The notes beneath the pieces were generated by a model that worked only from the letters and a program-made list of their open reading frames with translations, was not told the origin of the DNA and did not search any database. The position numbers and the translations under genes were made by a program. A stretch of DNA of 64,000 bases from Petrimonas mucosa (lineage in GTDB: Bacteria > Bacteroidota > Bacteroidia > Bacteroidales > Dysgonomonadaceae): NCBI RefSeq assembly GCF_900095795.1, contig NZ_LT608328.1, positions 310,001-374,000 on the forward strand, given 5' to 3'. Below are positions 9,801 through 17,201 of this stretch, in pieces (the first letter of the stretch is position 1; every line of letters begins with the position of its first letter).

Positions 9801-10040
9801 TTCCTGCGTCTCAACACGCTCACGTTGGGTTACACCCTTCCAAGGAGCCTGACGGGTAAAGCCAGAATTGAAAGTCTCCGCTTTTATGTGACCGGCTACA
9901 ATGTGGCACTGTGGACCAACTACAGTGGATATGATCCCGAAGTTTCGACGGTGAGAAGGACCAATCTTTCGCCGGGTGTCGACTACTCGGCCTATCCGAG
10001 AAGCCGGCAACTGGTATTCGGTCTGAACCTGAATTTCTGA
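6825..10040 (+). CDS. SusC-like TonB-dependent outer-membrane transporter (pectin locus)
   Basis: A 1071-aa SusC/RagA family receptor that imports oligosaccharides across the outer membrane with its SusD partner, powered by TonB. After a Sec signal (hydrophobic stretch then ITAQE) there is a carboxypeptidase-D-like domain (RGVVRDSGGEPIIGANV). The SusC signature DEVVVIGYGTMKKRDLTGSV follows, then a plug with VRGGGS and YGSRGANGVVIVTTKSG. The remainder is a beta-barrel ending in an aromatic residue (LNLNF). There is no STN domain, which fits control by an HTCS instead of a sigma/anti-sigma pair. ATGs at 6825, 6834 and 6849 are all possible starts; MKRKVTIG at 6849 gives the shortest signal peptide. 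Substrate (pectic oligosaccharide) is inferred from neighbours. Confidence 0.95.
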   Translation: MTNMNESGMKRKVTIGLLLLFLVSLGITAQERTIRGVVRDSGGEPIIGANVMVKGTTIGAATDMNGSYSLTVPASATTLTISYIGMKDSEVPITGNLIDITMEEDVSSLDEVVVIGYGTMKKRDLTGSVSSVSAETLAAIPVASAVEAITGKMAGVQVLTTEGSPDAEMRIRVRGGGSITQSNDPLFIVDGFPVSTISDIPPTDIESIDVLKDASSTAIYGSRGANGVVIVTTKSGKAGKLRMSYNAYLGVKKIAKTLDVLSPYDYATWQYELAALKGSDAIQNYNSFFGNFQDLDLYRNVPYNDWQDLTFGRTGNSMNHSFSLNGGSDRMTYAFNFSHLSDKAIMEDSDYRRNSVSLKLNNKATERITLDFSVRYTDTRIDGGGANDASSTLDTDKRLKYSVIYTPIPLKNLDASAGSADDDLGNLYNPLVSISDNAREKSQKRLNMAGSATWEVVDNLKLRSEAGLDRQDDGDQRYWGLTTYYIKNYPSVENQGKPAIRLVNRDREALRNTNTVNYDFKKVLDEAHSLNLMAGHEYIIRKGVTLTDEVHGFPTTFTAKDAWRLSSQGVPYTIDNYYNEDDKLLSFFGRVNYDYEGKYLLSATYRADASSKFSKENRWGYFPSAAAAWRLSSEPFMEGAKGWLEDLKLRASFGTAGNNNIPSGQLVQMFESKATSWINGFSNYWAPSKVMANPDLKWETTVTRNVGLDFTLLRGQLGGTVELYRNTTRDLLIEFPVAGTGYDTQYRNMGENQNQGVEATLNWYAVNRKNFTLSFSGNIGFNKTEIQSLGIMNDFGYETYWASSEIGYDFWIAKGGAVGQMFGFRSDGRYEVDDFTGYNASNNRWILKEGVADASGVVGNLRPGSMKLKDLDGNGIIDVEDREIIGDANPVHTGGFTINSTFYGFDLAAAFNWSYGNDIYNANKIEFTQTGKYQYRNMITIMEPGKRWTNLREDGTISNDPAELAAMNANTTMWSPLTSRMIFSDWAVEDGSFLRLNTLTLGYTLPRSLTGKARIESLRFYVTGYNVALWTNYSGYDPEVSTVRRTNLSPGVDYSAYPRSRQLVFGLNLNF

Positions 10041-10095
10041 TTCGACAAGAGCAATCTCTTGAATGGGTAACCTTGAAATAAAAAGTAAAAATCGT

Positions 10096-11865
10096 ATGAA
10101 AAAAAATATCAACAACATCTGTCTGATTTTTTCCCTGTTGGGACTTTTCTTCAGCTCCTGCGACCTGGATGCACCATCCAAGTCGGCAGCGGAAGGGTCG
10201 GTCGTACTTTCAATAGAGGCCCTGGCCGAAGGAGCGGTGATGGGCATCCATCAATCGTTTGGAGAGACCAACTCCTACCGCGGGCGTTACCTCCCCTATT
10301 ATGGAATCAACAGCGACGTGGAGTGGCTAAACGGTATCAATCCCTCCCAGCTGAACGACGCCGGCAAGCATGAACTGGCAACCTATGCCGCTTCACCCGG
10401 AAACACGCAGATGAATACCGACAACAATGCCTGGGCAAAGTTCTACGAAGGTATTGAACGGGCCAACAAGGCCATAGAAGGGCTTCGTGAATATGGTAAA
10501 GTGAATGAAAATCCCAGAATGGCACAGCTGTTGGGTGAAGCGCTCACCCTGCGTGCCGTGATCTATCTCGACCTGGTCAAGGGCTGGGGTGATGTGCCGG
10601 CACGCTTCGAGCCAATCACTACCGAAACTCTCTATTTGCCGCGTACCGACCGGGATGTGATCTACAAGCAGTTGCTGGCCGACCTGGATGAGGCTGAAGA
10701 GCTGGTGGCCTGGCCAAACGAGACCGATGTCACCTCCAGTACCGAGAGGGTAAACAAGGCTTTCGTGAAGGGATTGATGGCACGCATCGCACTCTATGCA
10801 GGGGGCTATTCGCAGCGGGCCGACGGCATCCGCCGCAGCAACGACCCGGAGTTGAGTCCCGACAAGATGTATGCATTGGCCAAGGAAAAGACGCTTGAGG
10901 TGATCCAGGAAGGGTCCAATACGCTGGGGTCGTTTGAACAGAACTTCCGGCTGCTCTGCCAGGATGATGTGACTGCAGGCAAGGAGTCGCTCTGGGAGAT
11001 CCCATTCTCTGCCGGCCGTGGACGCGTACTCTATACCCTGGGTGTGGAGCACAAGGCAATAGATCAATATACGGGGCAGAACAAGGGTGGTGTAAACGGT
11101 CCGCTCCCTTTTCTCTTCTATGATTATGATGTGGAAGATGTAAGACGCGATATCACCTGTGTACCCTATGAGTGGTCCAACTCCAATCCGAGCCGGCAAC
11201 AGCTCCGCAGCATCGGCAAGTGGTGTTTCGGCAAGTTGCGCTATGAATGGATGACACGGCGTGTTACCTCAACCAATGACGACGGTATCAACTGGCAATA
11301 CATGCGGTTGGCCGATGTCTACCTGATGGCTGCCGAGGCGATCAATGAACTGGATGGTCCCGCCGCCGCGGCTCCCTACCTGAAGCCGATCCTCGACAGG
11401 GCGCTTCCCGCAGCAAAGGTAAATGCCTATATGGCTCAGGCAACTGCCAGTAAGGCAGCATTCTTCAATGCTATTGTGGAGCAGCGTGCACTGGAATTTG
11501 CGGGTGAAAGCCTCCGCAAGGCCGACCTGATCCGGTGGAATCTGCTCAAGACCAAGCTGGATGAAGCCAAGGCGAAGATGACCCAGTTGATCAATCGGGA
11601 AGGCCCTTATGCGGATCTGCCCGAGAGACTCTATTTCAAGACTGCAAGCGACAACGAAACATTGATCATTTACGGATTGAACCACGGTGATACCGATGAG
11701 ATCGGTGCCAGCCTGGGTTATGAAGGCAGCACCCTCTGGTTCGACCCGAGTGACTTGAAACCTGAGCTGATCAATGCCCTCTATCAGAAGGATCCCGACC
11801 AGAATCAGTTCTGGCCGATCTGGCAGACATTTATCGACAGCAGTAACGGACAATTAACGAACTAA
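10096..11865 (+). CDS. SusD/RagB-like surface glycan-binding lipoprotein (pectin locus)
   Basis: Partner of the preceding SusC. The chosen ATG gives MKKNINNIC, a hydrophobic core and the lipobox FSSC, so the mature protein is lipid-anchored. The N-terminal SusD-like region and the RagB/SusD C-terminal fold are suggested by the TPR-like motifs around ERANKAIEGLREYG, LTLRAVIYLDLVKGWGDVP and RLADVYLMAAEAINEL, and by the late ALEFAGESLRKADLIRWN motif. Family members close over the SusC barrel and deliver oligosaccharide. The gene starts 55 bp after susC ends and is followed after 5 bp by the next lipoprotein, so a single transcript is likely. An upstream ATG at 10063 in the same frame would put 11 extra polar residues before the signal and is less likely. 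Confidence 0.95.
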   Translation: MKKNINNICLIFSLLGLFFSSCDLDAPSKSAAEGSVVLSIEALAEGAVMGIHQSFGETNSYRGRYLPYYGINSDVEWLNGINPSQLNDAGKHELATYAASPGNTQMNTDNNAWAKFYEGIERANKAIEGLREYGKVNENPRMAQLLGEALTLRAVIYLDLVKGWGDVPARFEPITTETLYLPRTDRDVIYKQLLADLDEAEELVAWPNETDVTSSTERVNKAFVKGLMARIALYAGGYSQRADGIRRSNDPELSPDKMYALAKEKTLEVIQEGSNTLGSFEQNFRLLCQDDVTAGKESLWEIPFSAGRGRVLYTLGVEHKAIDQYTGQNKGGVNGPLPFLFYDYDVEDVRRDITCVPYEWSNSNPSRQQLRSIGKWCFGKLRYEWMTRRVTSTNDDGINWQYMRLADVYLMAAEAINELDGPAAAAPYLKPILDRALPAAKVNAYMAQATASKAAFFNAIVEQRALEFAGESLRKADLIRWNLLKTKLDEAKAKMTQLINREGPYADLPERLYFKTASDNETLIIYGLNHGDTDEIGASLGYEGSTLWFDPSDLKPELINALYQKDPDQNQFWPIWQTFIDSSNGQLTN

Positions 11866-11870
11866 CCATT

Positions 11871-13430
11871 ATGAAAAGAAGAGCTATACAATCCATCATA
11901 TCTCTTGCCCTCCTGGCTGTAACACTGTGCAATTACAGCTGTAAGGACGACCGGGCGGAGGAGTTGACATCAATCGATTACGAGCGACTTTTCTCTCCCA
12001 TCAAGATCGAGGCGCTGGTGATCAACCGTACCGACGCCCGGCTAAACTGGGTGCACAACAAGGAGGTGGAGTCCTATACGCTGGAGCTGTTTGCCGACGA
12101 CAGTCTCACCTTCGCCGGCACTCCGGTGAGAATCTACGAGGGGATCACTGAAAGTGAGTTGCCCTATTATATCCGCGACCTCGACGGTGAAACCCGCTAC
12201 TCGGCACGGATCAAGGCTGTAGCTGCCGAGAGGAATGAATCGAAATGGAGCGGCGTGACGTTCAAAACCGGTACGGAGAACATCTTTCTACCTTTTGTGG
12301 ATGGGGATGTGGAGGCCACCTCGGTTACCTTGCGATGGATACCCGGCAGGATAGTGACCGCTATCCAGCTAGAGCCGGGCGGCATCGTGCATACTGTTAC
12401 CGCCGACGAGATTGAGGCGGGCATTGCCACCATCGAAGGGCTGGCCAGCGAGACCAACTATACGGTCACGCTGAAGAACGGAAGCAAGACACGTGGCGTA
12501 CTCACCTTCATGACCCTGGTTGACATTGGTAACGCCATTCCGGTATATCCGGAAGATGACCTCCAGGCAATGCTGGATGTAGCCAGTGATGGTGACGTCT
12601 TTGCTCTCTTCCCGGGAACCTACGGCGACGGAAGCAAGATAGTGATCAGCAAGAGCGTCGAAATAAAAGGGGTATATCCATACGACAGAGCTGTGCTGAA
12701 TGGTTACATCTCCCTGCTGGATGGAGCTGGCTTGGTCCTCAAGGATCTTATCCTGGAGGGTACCGAAACTGACGGCAGCCAGACCATCGTCTATGGCACC
12801 GGCGATGTGGAGTATGGTCCGCTCACCGTGACAGGGTGTGAAATCCGCAATTACGTGAAGGGCCTGATCTACCTTAATGTAAGGGCAATGGTGGAATCGA
12901 TGACTTTCCATGGCAACATCATCCATGGCATTGTCTGTGATGGTGGTGACTTTATCGATTCCCGTGTAGGTGCGATGCGGTCGCTGACCTTCACCAACAA
13001 CACCGTATACAACAGTGCAGCTAGCAGGGATTTCATCCGTTACGACGACGCCTCCGGCTCCTTCCCGGGCATCACCACCGAGATACTGGTGGACCACAAT
13101 ACCCTTCACGGAGTGAGCAACACATCTTCAAGGCGGTTACTCTACGTGAGGTTCAGGGAGAACAAGATTACCTTCACCAACACCATTGTGGCGGCAACCG
13201 AGGGTATCTTCTCCAACCAGGCCAATACCGATCCGTCACCCACTTTTGGCGGGAACAACTTCTTCAATGCCCCGAACCTTTTCTCGGCATCCGGCAGCTC
13301 CTCGCGGATCTTTGACGATTCGGCCACACAGGAGAATCCCGGTTTCACAGATGCGGCCAACGGTAACTTCACGGTTACCAACGAGGTACTCAAAGCCAAA
13401 GGTACCGGTGATCCCCGCTGGGTGAACTAA
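11871..13430 (+). CDS. Surface lipoprotein with fibronectin-III-like and right-handed beta-helix regions (DUF4957/DUF5123-like)
   Basis: 519 aa with a long signal peptide ending in the lipobox NYSC. Residues about 40-220 show two fibronectin-III-like repeats (ARLNWVHNKEVESYTLEL, then SVTLRWIPG). The rest is a beta-helix-type repeat region with a pectin-lyase-like look (GDVFALFPGTYGDGSKI, EIKGVYPYDRAVLNG, LTFTNNTVYNSAASRDF). Similar proteins annotated DUF4957/DUF5123 sit just behind SusC/SusD in pectin loci. It could be a surface glycan-binding protein or an unassigned lyase-like enzyme; I see no diagnostic PL1 or GH28 catalytic motif. The place directly after susD fits a binding role. The gene ends before a strong inverted repeat that separates it from the enzymes. 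Confidence 0.75.
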   Translation: MKRRAIQSIISLALLAVTLCNYSCKDDRAEELTSIDYERLFSPIKIEALVINRTDARLNWVHNKEVESYTLELFADDSLTFAGTPVRIYEGITESELPYYIRDLDGETRYSARIKAVAAERNESKWSGVTFKTGTENIFLPFVDGDVEATSVTLRWIPGRIVTAIQLEPGGIVHTVTADEIEAGIATIEGLASETNYTVTLKNGSKTRGVLTFMTLVDIGNAIPVYPEDDLQAMLDVASDGDVFALFPGTYGDGSKIVISKSVEIKGVYPYDRAVLNGYISLLDGAGLVLKDLILEGTETDGSQTIVYGTGDVEYGPLTVTGCEIRNYVKGLIYLNVRAMVESMTFHGNIIHGIVCDGGDFIDSRVGAMRSLTFTNNTVYNSAASRDFIRYDDASGSFPGITTEILVDHNTLHGVSNTSSRRLLYVRFRENKITFTNTIVAATEGIFSNQANTDPSPTFGGNNFFNAPNLFSASGSSSRIFDDSATQENPGFTDAANGNFTVTNEVLKAKGTGDPRWVN

Positions 13431-13441
13431 GCAGTGATTTC

Positions 13442-13488
13442 ATATCAGTTTACGTGACCTTCCCCGTTAAGGACACGTAAACTGATAT
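13442..13488 (+). promoter_or_regulatory. Perfect 15-bp inverted repeat between the transport/binding block and the enzyme genes
   Basis: ATATCAGTTTACGTG (13442-13456) is exactly complementary to CACGTAAACTGATAT (13474-13488). Inside the 17-nt loop CCTT and AAGG can extend the helix. No T-run follows, so it is more likely an mRNA-stability, processing or partial-attenuation hairpin than a full terminator. A protein-binding palindrome is the alternative. Confidence 0.7.
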
Positions 13489-13507
13489 TGCCTATAAACC
13501 GAAACAG

Positions 13508-15196
13508 ATGCTAAGAATGAAAAAGATCTTTCCGATTCTCCTGGTGATGACTCTCCTGATTTCCTGCAGGGAGCATACTCAGGTTAATAGCGGTTACCCA
13601 TATGCATATCTTTATGAGGAGCTGCCTTTCGATATGCCCCGTGTGGAGATCCCCACCTTTCCCGATCAGCAGGTAAGTGTGGCAGACTTTGGGGGTAAGC
13701 CGGATGGCATCACCCTTAATACCAAAGCATTCGATGATGCCATGCAGGCGCTTTCCGGAATGGGTGGCGGCACACTCGTCGTACCCAAAGGCATCTGGTT
13801 CACCGGACCCATTGTCTTCCGCTCCAATATCAACCTGCATCTGGAGAAGGGAGCACTTATCCTCTTTTCGCCCGACAAGGACCTCTACCCGCTTGTAGAG
13901 ACGGTATTCGAGGGTCTCGATACCCGCCGTTGCCAGTCGCCCATCTCCGGACGCAACCTGGAAAACATCGCCATTACGGGCGAGGGGTCGATCAACGGGT
14001 CAGGCGAGGCGTGGCGACCTCTCAAGAAGGAGAAGGTGACCGAAGCCCACTGGCGAAAAGTGGTCGGCTCGGGTGGGGCAGTGCTGAACGATAACTACTG
14101 GTTCCCATCGGCTGCGGCCATGGAGGCGCACCAGAGGAGCGACATGAACGTGCCCCGTGCCCTCACTACGGAGGAGGAGTGGATGGAGGTGAGGGATTTC
14201 CTGCGACCGGTGATGGTCAGCTTCATCGAATGCAAGAATGTCTACCTGCAGGGGGTCCTTTTTGAAAACTCGCCTGCATGGAACATCCATCCGTTGATGT
14301 GCGAGAATGTGATCGTCGACGGGATTCTGGTGCGTAACCCCAGCTACTCGCAAAATGGTGACGGCATCGACCTGGAATCTTGTGTCAACTCCATCATTGT
14401 CAATTCAATATTCGATGTGGGTGACGATGCTATCTGCATCAAGTCGGGCAAGGATGAGGATGGACGCCGCCGTGGTCGCCCGACGGTCAACCTGATCGTG
14501 GACAACTGCAAGGTGTTTCACGGGCATGGCGGCTTTATCGTGGGGAGCGAGATGTCTGGCGGCGTGCGCAACATCTCGGTGAGCAATTGCCAGTTTCTGG
14601 GAACCGACGTGGGGCTCCGTTTCAAGAGCAACCGCGGCAGGGGCGGCGTAGTGGAGAACATCCATATTTCCGACATCTACATGTTCAATATCACCACCGA
14701 CTCTTTCCTTTTCGATCTCTATTACGGCGGAAAGTCGGCTTCGGAATCGCTTGCCGACGGTGATACGACGCCGGTCGACCAGCCACCGTTCCCGGTATCG
14801 GAGGAGACTCCCGTTTTCCGTAATATCTACGTAAGGGACCTGGTTTCCCGCAATGCACGACGTGCCCTGTTTTTTAATGGACTGCCGGAGATGAACATCG
14901 AGAATATCCATCTGGAGAATGCCTTTATCACGGCGCGTTACGGAGCAGAGCTTTCCGAATCGAAGGAGATCACCTTCAACAATGTGACGGTGATTCCGGA
15001 AGAGGGACCAGCCTACATGCTGCACAACGTGAAGCAGTTCACCGCCGATGGAATCTTCAGTGACGACGAAAAGGGGAATCCCCTCGTGGAGATTACCGGA
15101 GAAAGGAGCGAAGCAGTCAGGCTGACCGGTGTACCGCGGGAGCAGGTTGAGATCGCTTCCGGGGCGGACAGCAGCGAGGTGGTTTGTCTCAATTAG
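13508..15196 (+). CDS. Glycoside hydrolase family 28 polygalacturonase-like lipoprotein
   Basis: 562 aa with signal and lipobox LLISC, so probably membrane-anchored. A right-handed beta-helix carries the GH28 catalytic set in order: NGDGID (about residue 282), GDDAI (about 304), GHGG (about 338) and RFKSN (about 371). The two Asp of GDD and the earlier Asp are the family's catalytic residues. The N-terminal VADFGGKPDG motif is typical of bacterial GH28. Members hydrolyse homogalacturonan or rhamnogalacturonan; endo/exo mode and exact linkage cannot be read. Starts at 13508 or 13517 (MKKIFPIL) are both plausible. It is the first enzyme after the hairpin, and the next gene follows after 9 bp. 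Confidence 0.92.
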   Translation: MLRMKKIFPILLVMTLLISCREHTQVNSGYPYAYLYEELPFDMPRVEIPTFPDQQVSVADFGGKPDGITLNTKAFDDAMQALSGMGGGTLVVPKGIWFTGPIVFRSNINLHLEKGALILFSPDKDLYPLVETVFEGLDTRRCQSPISGRNLENIAITGEGSINGSGEAWRPLKKEKVTEAHWRKVVGSGGAVLNDNYWFPSAAAMEAHQRSDMNVPRALTTEEEWMEVRDFLRPVMVSFIECKNVYLQGVLFENSPAWNIHPLMCENVIVDGILVRNPSYSQNGDGIDLESCVNSIIVNSIFDVGDDAICIKSGKDEDGRRRGRPTVNLIVDNCKVFHGHGGFIVGSEMSGGVRNISVSNCQFLGTDVGLRFKSNRGRGGVVENIHISDIYMFNITTDSFLFDLYYGGKSASESLADGDTTPVDQPPFPVSEETPVFRNIYVRDLVSRNARRALFFNGLPEMNIENIHLENAFITARYGAELSESKEITFNNVTVIPEEGPAYMLHNVKQFTADGIFSDDEKGNPLVEITGERSEAVRLTGVPREQVEIASGADSSEVVCLN

Positions 15197-15205
15197 TTAA
15201 GAAAG

Positions 15206-15997
15206 ATGAAAACTATACCGCTTTTCAATTGCCTTTTGTTGCTCTTCTCCCTATCTTTGGGTATCGGTCGGGACCATCCGGTAAAGATCTTGATGGCGGG
15301 CGACTCAACCATGGCCGACAAGCCGCTGTTCAAAACGGTGAAAGAGAGTGTCACCGGTGAAGAGACCGAAGAGCCGTTTCTCGAAAGGGGGTGGGGACAG
15401 TTGCTCCCGGAATTGATTTCGGAGAAAGGGGAAGTCCTCAATTTTGCCCGCAACGGACGCAGTACCCGCACCTTTGTGGAGGAGGGGCTCTGGAGCGAGC
15501 TCTACAGCCAGATTGCACCGGGCGACCTGGTCATCATTCAGTTTGGACACAACGACGGGGTGACCACCAAGGCGAGTTACACCAACCCGGTGCAGTTCAG
15601 ACTGAATCTGGTGGCCTTTGTCAATGAGGTAAAGGCCAAGGGGGGATATCCGATTCTCTGTACGCCGGTTGCACGCCGGAAATTTGACGAGAAGGGAGTT
15701 TTGATGCCTACCCACGGCGAATACCCTGATATCGTCCGCTCGGTAGCGGCTCAGGAGAAGGTTACCCTGATCGACATGGAGATTCTTACCTCACACTGGT
15801 TACAGGAGGTAGGAGTGGAGAAATCGAGACGGTTCTTCCATAAAATTCCTCCCGGGGTAAGCAGACTCTATCCCGACGGGCTGGACGACAACACCCATTT
15901 CAACGAAGAGGGAGCCCGCGAAGTGGCCAGACTCTTTGCCGAGGCTTGCAGAAAAGAGCAAGTAGACGCAGTTATCCGACTACTCAAAACGCAGTAA
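15206..15997 (+). CDS. SGNH/GDSL esterase, rhamnogalacturonan acetylesterase type (CE12-like)
   Basis: 263 aa with a cleavable signal peptide. The blocks of an SGNH hydrolase are clear: AGDSTM with nucleophile Ser34, a block II glycine in ARNGRST, GHND (block III Asn) and DNTHFNEEG (catalytic Asp-His pair). AGDSTMADKP and the closing DxxHF motif are typical of CE12 rhamnogalacturonan acetylesterases, which remove O-acetyl groups from pectin backbones. The final stop and the next start overlap (TAATG), showing tight coupling to GH105. Activity on acetylated rhamnogalacturonan is inferred from family and locus; other acetyl xylan or pectin substrates remain possible. Confidence 0.88.
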   Translation: MKTIPLFNCLLLLFSLSLGIGRDHPVKILMAGDSTMADKPLFKTVKESVTGEETEEPFLERGWGQLLPELISEKGEVLNFARNGRSTRTFVEEGLWSELYSQIAPGDLVIIQFGHNDGVTTKASYTNPVQFRLNLVAFVNEVKAKGGYPILCTPVARRKFDEKGVLMPTHGEYPDIVRSVAAQEKVTLIDMEILTSHWLQEVGVEKSRRFFHKIPPGVSRLYPDGLDDNTHFNEEGAREVARLFAEACRKEQVDAVIRLLKTQ

Positions 15998-17184
15998 TGA
16001 TGAAAAGAAGAGATGCAATCGTGATTCCGTTGGCCGCCTTGCTGCTGAACTGCAGCGGCGGAGGAGAGAAGACAACAGCCGATCCTTACTACAGGAAGAT
16101 GGCCGATTCGGAGATGAAGCGCTATCCGGAGAGCTGGATGGTAGACTTTTCAAAGGCCCCCAAATGGAACTATACCCATGGGCTGGAGATGCAGGCCTTC
16201 CTTCAGGTGGGAGAGAAGAGCGGCGACGAGAAGTACTACCGTTACGCCGAAAGTTACGCCGATACTATCGTCAACGAGGATGGTTCCATCAAGACCTACC
16301 GGCTTGAGCGCTACAACATCGACCATATCAATCCGGGAAAGATTCTCTTCCCGATCTATGAACGGACAGGAAATCCGAAATATCTGAAGGCGTTGCAACT
16401 GCTCAGGAGCCAGATGGAGACCCATCCCAGGATCTCCAATGGAGGCTTCTGGCATAAACAGATCTACCCTCACCAGGTTTGGCTGGATGGCCTTTATATG
16501 GCAACCCCTTTCCTGGCGGAATATGGCAAGCGGTTCAACGAGCCGGCCCTCTTCGACGAAGTTGCACTGCAGCTGATCACCGCCTGGAGCGACCTGCACG
16601 ACGAGGAGAGCGGCCTGCTCTACCACGGTTGGGATGAGAGCCGTCAACAGCGCTGGGCCGATCCGGTGACGGGACAGTCGCCCCATTTCTGGTCGAGGAG
16701 TATCGGCTGGTACATGATGGCACTGGTTGATGTGCTGGATTTCCTGCCGGAGACGCATCCCAAACGGGATGAGGTGATTGGACAGCTGAACAAAATTGCC
16801 GGGGCGGTGGAGCGTTATCGCGATCCGGAAAGCGGCATGTGGTATCAGGTGACCGACCAGGGCGACCGGGAAGGGAACTATCTGGAGTCGTCCGGATCGA
16901 TCATGTTTATCTACAGCTGGGTAAAAGGTGCGCAGAAAGGTTATCTGCCGGAGGAGTTCGCCCGAAAAGGGGCTGAAGCGTACGACCAGTTCCTGAAGCA
17001 GTTCATTCGCGAGAACGAGGATGGCACCATTTCGGTTACCAGTGTCTGCTCGGTGGCAGGACTGGGGGGCGAGCCCAGATACCGCGACGGCAGTTTCGAA
17101 TACTATATCTCTGAGCCGATCAGGGATGACGACCCCAAGGCGGTAGGGCCTTTCATCATGACCAGCATCCTGCTGGACAGGTAA
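15997..17184 (+). CDS. GH105 unsaturated rhamnogalacturonyl hydrolase
   Basis: The chosen ATG overlaps the previous stop by one base and yields MMKRRDAIVIPLAAL followed by lipobox LLNC. The (alpha/alpha)6-barrel family motif HQVWLDGLYM, with its catalytic Asp near residue 164, and the late SSGSIMFIYSW and GPFIMTSILL blocks identify GH105 (YteR/YesR type). These enzymes remove the delta-4,5-unsaturated galacturonyl residue left on oligosaccharides by pectate or rhamnogalacturonan lyases. It therefore acts after the two PL1 lyases encoded next. An ATG at 16000 is an equivalent start. The longer upstream reading frame lies inside the preceding gene and lacks a signal peptide. Confidence 0.92.
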   Translation: MMKRRDAIVIPLAALLLNCSGGGEKTTADPYYRKMADSEMKRYPESWMVDFSKAPKWNYTHGLEMQAFLQVGEKSGDEKYYRYAESYADTIVNEDGSIKTYRLERYNIDHINPGKILFPIYERTGNPKYLKALQLLRSQMETHPRISNGGFWHKQIYPHQVWLDGLYMATPFLAEYGKRFNEPALFDEVALQLITAWSDLHDEESGLLYHGWDESRQQRWADPVTGQSPHFWSRSIGWYMMALVDVLDFLPETHPKRDEVIGQLNKIAGAVERYRDPESGMWYQVTDQGDREGNYLESSGSIMFIYSWVKGAQKGYLPEEFARKGAEAYDQFLKQFIRENEDGTISVTSVCSVAGLGGEPRYRDGSFEYYISEPIRDDDPKAVGPFIMTSILLDR

Positions 17185-17201
17185 CAAAAAACTGTTTCAA
17201 T

